Assembly: GCA_022561895.1 (NCBI GenBank)
Contig: JADFQH010000061.1
Coordinates: 1-11,779, forward strand
DNA length: 11,779 bases
Direction: 5' to 3'
DNA from: Methanobacteriota archaeon
GTDB lineage: Archaea > Halobacteriota > Halobacteria > Halobacteriales > Halalkalicoccaceae
Part shown: positions 6,659 to 11,779 of the stretch, piece after piece
Layout of the letters: the number at the start of each line of letters is the position of its first letter
How positions within the stretch are numbered: the stretch's first letter is position 1
Made by a program: the position numbers and the translations under genes
Notes under the pieces: model-generated
The model's input: only the letters and a program-made list of their open reading frames with translations
The model's database searches: none
Told to the model about the DNA's origin: nothing

Positions 6659-7123
6659 ATGGATCCAAACGACATCGACACGCTACTGCCGCGCGACCTC
6701 GTCTCGCTCGAAGAACCGCCGGCCGAGAAGGAGGCCTGCATCGAACATCTGCTCGATACGGCCGTCCAAGCGGGTCGCGTCAAGGATAGAGAAACGGCTC
6801 TCGACGCACTACTGGCCCGCGAGGAGGAGACGACCACCGGCGTCGGAATGGGTATCGGCATTCCCCACGCCCAGACCGACGCCGTGACCCAACCCACGGT
6901 GGCGTTCGTCCGCTCGGAGCGGGGGGTGGACTTCGACGCGATGGACGACGAGCCCGCGACGCTCATCTTCATGTTGCTCGTTCCCGAAGGGAGAGACGAG
7001 GACCATCTCGACATGCTCAGCTCACTGTCGCGCGCACTCGTACACGAGGACGTCCGAAATTCGTTACACGAGGCCGAATCACCGGAGGATATCCGCGAAA
7101 CCCTGAAGGAGGCGGTCGCCTGA
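6659..7123 (+). CDS. ptfA: Fructose PTS EIIA component, 154 aa
   Basis: This cytosolic phosphocarrier accepts phosphate from HPr and passes it to EIIB (ptfB). The fructose/mannitol EIIA fold is shown by ETALDALLAREEETTTGVGMGIGIPHAQTD, in which His70 is the phosphorylated residue, followed by PTVAFVRSERGVDFDAMDDEPATLIFMLLVP, HLDMLSSLSRALV and a C-terminal EDIRETLKEAV. Length matches stand-alone EIIA-Fru proteins. It follows ptfC closely without an evident ribosome-binding site. Its stop TGA overlaps the next ATG (TGATG), so translation with ptsH is probably coupled. Confidence 0.94.
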   Translation: MDPNDIDTLLPRDLVSLEEPPAEKEACIEHLLDTAVQAGRVKDRETALDALLAREEETTTGVGMGIGIPHAQTDAVTQPTVAFVRSERGVDFDAMDDEPATLIFMLLVPEGRDEDHLDMLSSLSRALVHEDVRNSLHEAESPEDIRETLKEAVA

Positions 7124-7404
7124 TGGAGCGCGTCGTCGAAATCGTTCCCGAGGCCGGACTGCACGCCCGCCCGGCGGCGAAGTTCGTCGAGACCGCAAAC
7201 GAGTACGACGCGGAGATCACCGTCGCGCCGACCGAGAACGGGGAGGCCGGCGAGGCGGTCGCCGCAAGCAGCATGATCGCGGTGACGAGTCTCGGCGTCA
7301 AACACGGCGAAAAAGTCAAACTGACCGCCGAGGGCGAGGACGCGAAGGCGGCCCTCGACGCCCTCGGGGAAGTGCTCTCGACGCCGGAGGACGGCGAGAA
7401 ATAG
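7123..7404 (+). CDS. ptsH: Phosphocarrier protein HPr, 93 aa
   Basis: HPr carries phosphate from enzyme I (ptsI) to the sugar-specific EIIA proteins. The active-site motif is GLHARPAAKF with His14 as phosphorylation site. The second conserved region, SSMIAVTSLGVKHGEKVKL, aligns with the bacterial KSIMGVMSLG segment and places Ser50 where Gram-positive HPr carries the regulatory Ser46; I see no HPr kinase here, so this may be only structural conservation. It is slightly longer than the usual 85-90 residues through an acidic tail (PEDGEK). A GGAGG at 7108-7112, inside ptfA, can serve as ribosome-binding site. It overlaps ptfA by one base and lies one base before ptsI. It probably serves both PtfA and DhaM. 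Confidence 0.95.
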   Translation: MERVVEIVPEAGLHARPAAKFVETANEYDAEITVAPTENGEAGEAVAASSMIAVTSLGVKHGEKVKLTAEGEDAKAALDALGEVLSTPEDGEK

Positions 7405-7405
7405 C

Positions 7406-9079
7406 ATGCGGACGGTCACCGGCACCGGCGTCACGCCGCTCTCGGGGCTTGGGCGGGTCGTCTGGTACACGGACGAACTGGAGCTTGGCGACCCACCTGA
7501 GGGGATCGATCCCAACCTCGAGCGCGAGCGGTTCGAGGACGCCCGCGAGACGGCCGAAGCCGACCTCGAATCGGAGCGCGAGCGCGCCCGCGAGCGGGTC
7601 GGCAAAGAGGAGGCCGAGGTGTTCGGTGCGCATATCCAGTTTCTCAACGATCCCCAGTTCGCAGAGGGCGTCGAGAACGCGATCAGCGAGGGTCTACCCG
7701 CGGAACACGCCGTCCGCGAGGGGTTTTCGAGTCCTATTGCACAGTTCGAGGGGATGGAGGGGCGGATGGCAGAACGCGCCGACGACCTCCGGGACGTTCG
7801 CGACCGACTCCTTCGACTGCTGACCGGCGCTACGGGAACGGAGCTGGCCGACCTGCCGGAGGGAACGATCCTGCTCGCAGAGCGCCTGACGCCGAGCGAC
7901 ACCGCGAAACTCGACCCCGATCGAGTCGCGGGGTTTGCGACCGTCCTCGGCGGGCGGACCTCGCACGCCGCGATCTTCGCGCGATCGCTCGGTCTTCCGG
8001 CGGTCGTCGGCGTGGGCGAGGTGCTTCATGACATCAGTGATGGGACGGAACTCGCCGTCGACGGCGAGGCCGGCGAGGTGATCGCGGATCCCGACGAGGA
8101 AATCCGCAAGCGGGCGGCGGCGACCCGAGACGTCGAGATTCGGGCCGAGCCAGTTACGACTGCGGACGGTAGGGGGGTCGAGGTCGCGGCGAACCTCGGG
8201 ACGCTCGGGGAACTCGCGGGCGCGCGCGAACGGGGGGCAGACGGGATCGGGCTCTTTCGCACGGAGTTCCTCTTTCTCGACCGCGAAGCGCCGCCCGACG
8301 AGGCAGAACAGTACGAAACCTACCGGGAGGCGCTTTCGGCGTTTCCCGACGGCCAGGTCGTCGTCCGCACGCTCGATATCGGCGGCGACAAGCCGATTCC
8401 ATACCTTTCGCTTCCCGAAAGCGAGAATCCGTTCCTCGGCGAGCGGGGGATCCGCCGGTCGCTCGGGGACGATAGCGAGCTGTTCGAAACGCAGCTTCGC
8501 GCGCTGTTGTGCGCCGCGGCGGACGAGGGAACCCTTTCAGTAATGTTTCCGCTGGTTTCGACCGTCGAAGAGCTTGAGGCCGCACTCGAAGTCGTCGAGG
8601 AGGTCGCGAGCGATCTCGAAGCGGAGGGACTCAGTTATGAACTTCCCGAACTCGGCGTCATGATCGAGACGCCGGGAGCGGTGTTTATGGCGACTGAACT
8701 CGCCTCGCGCGTCGATTTCCTCAGCATCGGCACGAACGATCTCGCCCAGTACGTGATGGCCGCCGCGCGCGACGACGAGCGGGTTTCTGGCCTTCATGAT
8801 CCGCTCCATCCGCCGGTGCTCCGGGCGATCTCCCGAACCGTGGCGGCCGCCCACGCGAACGACGCCTGGGTCGGCATGTGCGGCGAGATGGCCGGCGACC
8901 CCGACCTGACCGAACTGCTCGTCGGGTTGGGACTCGACGAACTCAGCATGAGCGCAGTGACGATCCCCGAGGTGAAAGGGCGGATCGTCGATATCGAGAC
9001 TAGCGAGGCCGAGCGGACGGCTTCGCAGGCGCTCGACGCAGCAACGAAAGACGACATCAACGAAATTATCGACCAATGA
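7406..9079 (+). CDS. ptsI: PTS enzyme I (PEP-protein phosphotransferase), 557 aa
   Basis: Enzyme I takes phosphate from phosphoenolpyruvate onto a histidine and hands it to HPr, powering all PTS branches. Domains in order: N-terminal HPr-binding helical region (about 7-140); phosphohistidine swivelling domain with GGRTSHAAIFARSLGLPAVVG, where His187 is the phosphorylated residue; and the C-terminal PEP-binding barrel with GIGLFRTEFLFLDR, RTLDIGGDKPIPYL, FLGERGIR, LGVMIETPGAVFMA, FLSIGTNDLAQYVMAAARDD and GMCGEMAGD (catalytic Cys492). Length is close to bacterial enzyme I (about 570-575 residues). The ATG at 7406 is one base after the ptsH stop, and its own stop overlaps the ptfB start as ATGA. 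Being the only energy-coupling enzyme visible, it should serve both the fructose and the dihydroxyacetone branch. PEP synthase is ruled out by lack of its nucleotide-binding domain. Confidence 0.96.
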   Translation: MRTVTGTGVTPLSGLGRVVWYTDELELGDPPEGIDPNLERERFEDARETAEADLESERERARERVGKEEAEVFGAHIQFLNDPQFAEGVENAISEGLPAEHAVREGFSSPIAQFEGMEGRMAERADDLRDVRDRLLRLLTGATGTELADLPEGTILLAERLTPSDTAKLDPDRVAGFATVLGGRTSHAAIFARSLGLPAVVGVGEVLHDISDGTELAVDGEAGEVIADPDEEIRKRAAATRDVEIRAEPVTTADGRGVEVAANLGTLGELAGARERGADGIGLFRTEFLFLDREAPPDEAEQYETYREALSAFPDGQVVVRTLDIGGDKPIPYLSLPESENPFLGERGIRRSLGDDSELFETQLRALLCAAADEGTLSVMFPLVSTVEELEAALEVVEEVASDLEAEGLSYELPELGVMIETPGAVFMATELASRVDFLSIGTNDLAQYVMAAARDDERVSGLHDPLHPPVLRAISRTVAAAHANDAWVGMCGEMAGDPDLTELLVGLGLDELSMSAVTIPEVKGRIVDIETSEAERTASQALDAATKDDINEIIDQ

Positions 9080-9510
9080 AACTCGTAGCAATCACGTCCT
9101 GTCCGACCGGAATCGCACACAGCCAGATGGCCGCGGAGAACTTAGAACAAACAGCGAAGGATCTGGGTCACGAGATCCGCGTCGAGATCCAAGGCGCGAT
9201 GGGGGCCGAAGACGAACTCAGTAGCGACGAGATCGCCGAGGCGGATGCCGTCATCATCGCCGCCGACACCTCGGTCAACCGCGACCGGTTCGAGGGCAAA
9301 CCACTGGAGAAGGGAACGGTCAAAGAGGCGGTCAACGACGCCGAATCGCTCGTGAACCGGGCGATCGAGAAGGCCGGCGGCTCGACTGAAGCAACCGAGA
9401 GCGCGGCTCCTGAAGGCGATGCTAGTGCGAGCGAACCAGCGCCCGAGGAGCGCCGCGGCGGCGATCCCGAGAAGGGGATCTTCCGGCGGTTGAAACGGAT
9501 GTTTTCCTAG
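9076..9510 (+). CDS. ptfB: Fructose PTS EIIB component, 144 aa
   Basis: EIIB receives phosphate from EIIA on a cysteine and transfers it to fructose bound in EIIC. The motif KLVAITSCPTGIAHSQMAAE places the phosphorylated Cys9, and VEIQGAMGAED and AVIIAADTSVNRDRF are typical of the fructose EIIB fold, which ends near residue 98. Beyond it comes a low-complexity acidic linker rich in Ala, Glu and Ser (about 100-131) and a basic C-terminal end (IFRRLKRMFS) that could form an amphipathic helix touching the membrane or PtfC. The extension beyond the roughly 100-residue domain is its only unusual part. It overlaps ptsI by four bases and closes the fructose PTS unit. Confidence 0.93.
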   Translation: MKLVAITSCPTGIAHSQMAAENLEQTAKDLGHEIRVEIQGAMGAEDELSSDEIAEADAVIIAADTSVNRDRFEGKPLEKGTVKEAVNDAESLVNRAIEKAGGSTEATESAAPEGDASASEPAPEERRGGDPEKGIFRRLKRMFS

Positions 9511-9522
9511 CCCGGTTCCTCG

Positions 9523-9545
9523 GCGAACCAACGTTTATGCTTGAT
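9523..9545 (+). promoter_or_regulatory. Candidate dhaK promoter
   Basis: CGAACCAACG followed by TTTATGC (from 9534) resembles an archaeal BRE/TATA pair and predicts a start of transcription near 9562, about 8 bases before the dhaK ATG. It overlaps a small GGTTC/GAACC inverted repeat after ptfB. It suggests that the dha genes can be expressed separately from the PTS genes. Confidence 0.45.
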
Positions 9546-9569
9546 TCGGTGGATGGTAAAGGCACACAC

Positions 9570-10565
9570 ATGAAGAAACTGATCAACGATTCCGCGGATG
9601 TCGTGAGCGAAATGCTTGACGGGATGGTCGTTGCCCACCCCGAGTACGTCCGCCGACTGGAGGGAACGAACGTTCTTACGAGAGCGGACGCGCCAGTCGA
9701 TGGAAAAGTCGGGATCGTCTCCGGGGGCGGCAGCGGTCACGAGCCGGCGCACGCGGGCTACCTGGGCGAAGGAATGCTCGACGGGGCGGCCGCGGGCGAG
9801 GTGTTTACCTCGCCGACCGCCGATCAACTGGGTGCAATGATCACGGCCTGTGATGGCGGCGCGGGCGTGCTCTGTGTCGTGAAAAACTACGAGGGCGACG
9901 TGATGAACTTCGAGACCGCGATCGAACTCGCCGAGATGGAAGGCGATACGGAGGTCGAGTACGTCGTCGTCGACGATGACGTGGCCGTCGAGGACTCGCT
10001 TTACACCTCCGGCCGCCGGGGAGTCTGTGGGACGATCCTCGTCCACAAGGTCGCGGGCGCGGCTGCCACACGGGGCGACGATCTTATAGAGATCAAACGC
10101 CTCGCCGAGAGGACGGTCGAGCGAGTCGGCACGATGGGGATGGCCCTTACCTCCTGTACCACCCCCGAGAAGGGCGAGCCGACGTTCGATCTCGGCGACG
10201 AGGAGATCGAACTCGGGATCGGAATTCACGGCGAACCGGGCGTCGAACGAGCCGAGATCATGGACGCAGACGCCGTCACCGACCACCTAAGCGAGCGAGT
10301 GCTTGCCGATCTCGAAATCGAGGAAAACGAGGTCATGACCATCGTCAACGGCATGGGCGCAACGCCGCTGATGGAGCTGTATATAATAAATCGCAGGCTT
10401 CAGGAGCTCCTCGGCGAGCGCGGGATCGAAACGTGGGAGGGCTGGGTCGGCGACTACATGACCTCGCTCGATATGGCGGGCTGTTCGATCACCGTTCTCG
10501 AACTCGACGCGGAGCTAAAAGAGCTGCTCGGCGCACCGGCCGATACGCCGGCGCTCACAGTATAA
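9570..10565 (+). CDS. dhaK: Dihydroxyacetone kinase substrate-binding subunit DhaK, 331 aa
   Basis: DhaK binds dihydroxyacetone covalently and presents it to the ATP-loaded DhaL subunit, giving dihydroxyacetone phosphate. The N-terminus MKKLINDSADVVSEMLDGMV matches the family start, so the ATG at 9570 is chosen over the in-frame ATG at 9537, which falls in the presumed promoter. GGGSGHEPAHAGY holds His57 (the general acid/base region), and ELGIGIHGEPG holds His220, which forms the hemiaminal with the substrate. MALTSCTTP and VVDDDVAVEDS are further DhaK motifs. Length is close to the E. coli protein (356 residues). TAATG couples its stop to the dhaL start by one base. Haloarchaea are known to use dihydroxyacetone as carbon source through this system. 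Confidence 0.95.
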   Translation: MKKLINDSADVVSEMLDGMVVAHPEYVRRLEGTNVLTRADAPVDGKVGIVSGGGSGHEPAHAGYLGEGMLDGAAAGEVFTSPTADQLGAMITACDGGAGVLCVVKNYEGDVMNFETAIELAEMEGDTEVEYVVVDDDVAVEDSLYTSGRRGVCGTILVHKVAGAAATRGDDLIEIKRLAERTVERVGTMGMALTSCTTPEKGEPTFDLGDEEIELGIGIHGEPGVERAEIMDADAVTDHLSERVLADLEIEENEVMTIVNGMGATPLMELYIINRRLQELLGERGIETWEGWVGDYMTSLDMAGCSITVLELDAELKELLGAPADTPALTV

Positions 10566-11236
10566 TGGACGAAGGGACCCAACGCGCGGCGCTCGAAACG
10601 GCGCTCGAAAGCGTCGCGGCGCGGATCGAAGCGGAGAAGGGACATCTGACCGAACTGGATTCGGCGATCGGTGACGCCGATCACGGTGCGAACCTCAACC
10701 GGGGGTTTCAGGCCGCACTTGAGGATGCGAACGGGGAAGGTGATCCTGGCGAGTTCGTCAAAGGAGTGGGGATGGCGCTCGTCGCTTCGGTCGGCGGGGC
10801 GTCGGGCCCGTTGTATGGGGGATCGCTCGTCCATGCGAGCACGGAGTTCGAGGACGGAATAGATAGGGCAGCTTCCGTGGCGTTCGCCGAATCGTATCTC
10901 GAAAAGGTGAAAGATCGCGGTAAGGCAAACGTGGGCGATAAGACGATGGTCGATGCGATCACGCCCGCGGTCCACACCTACAAGCACGCAATCGAAGAAG
11001 AGGAGCTGTCGGCGCTCGCCGCGCTCACGAGAGCCGTCGACGCCGCCGAACGTGGCGTTCGGTTTACAACAGTGATCCGCGCGAACAAGGGCCGGGCGTC
11101 CTATCTCGGCTGGCGATCGGTCGGCCACCCCGATCCGGGTGCGACGAGCACGCTCTACATTCTCGAAGCGCTCCACGAGACTGCGGCGGCGTATCTCGAT
11201 GGGACTGACGAACCGCTCGCGGAGGACGCCGAATGA
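10565..11236 (+). CDS. dhaL: Dihydroxyacetone kinase ADP/ATP-binding subunit DhaL, 223 aa
   Basis: DhaL keeps a tightly bound nucleotide that DhaM rephosphorylates and that phosphorylates the substrate held on DhaK. The metal and nucleotide site is visible in ELDSAIGDADHGANLNRGF with Asp32, Asp37 and Asp39, equivalent to the three Mg-binding aspartates of bacterial DhaL. Further family motifs are GGASGPLYGGSLVHA, GKANVGDKTMVDAI and NKGRASYLGWRSVGHPDPGATST. Length agrees with stand-alone DhaL (about 210 residues), so this is the PTS-dependent three-subunit type rather than the fused ATP-dependent kinase. The start overlaps dhaK by one base; the stop overlaps dhaM as ATGA. Confidence 0.95.
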   Translation: MDEGTQRAALETALESVAARIEAEKGHLTELDSAIGDADHGANLNRGFQAALEDANGEGDPGEFVKGVGMALVASVGGASGPLYGGSLVHASTEFEDGIDRAASVAFAESYLEKVKDRGKANVGDKTMVDAITPAVHTYKHAIEEEELSALAALTRAVDAAERGVRFTTVIRANKGRASYLGWRSVGHPDPGATSTLYILEALHETAAAYLDGTDEPLAEDAE

Positions 11237-11601
11237 TCGGCGTCGTCGTCGTCACCCACAGCGAGACGCTCGCGGCGGGTGTGATCGAGGTCGCCTCGGA
11301 GATGGTCCCCAACGCCATGCTTGTCCCGGCCGGCGGGACAGAGGACGGCCGGATCGGGACGAGCGTCGAGCGGATCAGCGGGGCGATCGAAACCGCACGC
11401 GAGGGGACCCAGGGGGTGGTCGTCCTCGCGGATCTCGGGAGCGCGGTGATGAACGCGGAGATCGCAGTCGAGGAAAGCGAGGGCGGAGTGCTGATCGCCG
11501 ACGCCCCGCTGGTCGAGGGCGCACTCAACGCCGCCGTGAGCGCAACGAGTCGGAACGCCACCCTCGAATCGGTCAGAGAGGCCGCGGAGGACGCCCGCGC
11601 C
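11233..11601 (+). CDS. dhaM: PTS-dependent dihydroxyacetone kinase phosphotransferase subunit DhaM (3' end lost at a sequence junction)
   Basis: DhaM accepts phosphate from HPr on His9 (MIGVVVVTHSETLAAG) and passes it to the ADP held by DhaL. The mannose-type EIIA fold continues with LVPAGGTEDGRIGTSVERI, GVVVLADLGSAVMNAEIAVE and DAPLVEGALNAAVSAT. It is the single-domain form, without the HPr- and enzyme I-like domains found in E. coli DhaM, so it depends on PtsH and PtsI encoded upstream. A GGAGG at 11221-11225 precedes the ATG by seven bases. The frame stays open to the window end, but after about codon 123 (AAEDARA) the residues look unlike DhaM and the opposite strand encodes a TrpG-like protein. 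I therefore end the reliable part at about 11601; the true C-terminus should be within a few codons and is not seen. Confidence 0.85.
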
Positions 11602-11779
11602 CTGGTGCCGGATGAGGCAGGTCTTGCCGTGGAGGATCTCGCCGGCGCCGGCGACGGCGCCGCCGAACGCCTCGCCGATGGCCTGGTGGCCCAGGCAGAC
11701 GCCGAGGATGGGCAGCTTGCCGGCGGCGGCCGCCGCCACCAAGTCCAGGCAGATGCCGGCGCGGTCGGGGTCGCAGGGG
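11584..11779 (-). CDS. Fragment of TrpG/PabA-type glutamine amidotransferase, bacterial-like (partial at both ends)
   Basis: Read leftward from the edge, the minus strand gives PCDPDRAGICLDLVAAAAAG, then KLPILGVCLGHQAIGEAFGG, then AVAGAGEILHGKTCLIRH. These match the class I glutaminase of anthranilate or aminodeoxychorismate synthase component II: PILGVCLGHQAIG holds the nucleophilic Cys, and HGK with a following IxH is the usual next motif. CLGHQAIGEAFGG and AGICLDL are of proteobacterial style; haloarchaeal TrpG usually reads differently after GVCLG. The stretch is richer in GC (about three quarters by hand count) than the dha genes. The match fades around 11578-11616, where DhaM sequence takes over on the other strand, so the gene is cut there. 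It is more likely a chimeric join than a natural neighbour. Confidence 0.7.

Noticed and set aside
6646..7902. Long minus-strand open frame (418 codons) opposite ptfA, ptsH and ptsI
   Set aside because: Its translation is Ser/Arg-rich low-complexity sequence, and the plus strand holds three clear PTS proteins. It is an antisense shadow of GC-rich codons.
9514..9530. GGTTC/GAACC inverted repeat as intrinsic terminator of ptfB
   Set aside because: The stem is only five pairs with no following T run, and it overlaps the likely dhaK promoter.
9537..9569. Upstream in-frame ATG as dhaK start
   Set aside because: The added residues MLDSVDGKGTH are unlike the family N-terminus, and the ATG overlaps the TATA-like element. 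MKKLIND at 9570 matches known DhaK starts.
11155..11742. A single minus-strand gene across the whole right end
   Set aside because: Only the part right of about 11584 resembles TrpG. The rest is opposite clear DhaL and DhaM sequence and shows no TrpG motifs.

Overview
The window looks like haloarchaeal chromosomal DNA (class Halobacteria). The proteins are acidic, GC is high with G/C-rich third positions, genes overlap by a few bases, and promoters sit about 27 bp before start codons as expected for leaderless or short-leader transcripts. The gene order glpR-pfkB-ptfC-ptfA-ptsH-ptsI-ptfB is the one known from haloarchaeal fructose phosphotransferase (PTS) loci. I cannot name the genus.

Layout. 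(1) 1-3258, minus strand: a large multi-PAS/GAF regulator of the Bat (bacterio-opsin activator-like) type, running off the left edge and split by a complete ISH8-like IS4-family insertion sequence (1552-2944) with 18-bp terminal inverted repeats and a perfect 10-bp target duplication. Removing the element and one duplication copy restores the PAS reading frame. The transposase gene is unusually rich in long inverted repeats. (2) 3259-3707: an AT-richer intergenic region with repeated TACAAAC-type boxes and possible gene debris. (3) 3708-5380, plus strand: DeoR-type repressor glpR overlapping pfkB (1-phosphofructokinase). (4) 5516-9510: a full fructose PTS, namely membrane EIIC (ptfC), EIIA (ptfA), HPr (ptsH), enzyme I (ptsI) and EIIB (ptfB). 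(5) 9570-~11601: dhaK, dhaL and dhaM, the PEP-dependent dihydroxyacetone kinase. (6) ~11600-11779: a minus-strand fragment of a bacterial-type TrpG/PabA glutamine amidotransferase that does not belong to the rest and most likely marks a chimeric join.

How the genes work together: PtsI takes phosphate from PEP and passes it to HPr. HPr then feeds two branches: PtfA to PtfB, which phosphorylates fructose as it enters through PtfC, and DhaM, which recharges the nucleotide on DhaL so that DhaK can phosphorylate dihydroxyacetone. PfkB converts the imported fructose 1-phosphate to fructose 1,6-bisphosphate, and both branches meet at the triose phosphates. GlpR is the likely local repressor. The points most worth a second look are the hairpin-rich transposase gene, the precise insertion in the Bat-like regulator, the repeated boxes before glpR, the joint fructose/dihydroxyacetone cluster, and the foreign right end.
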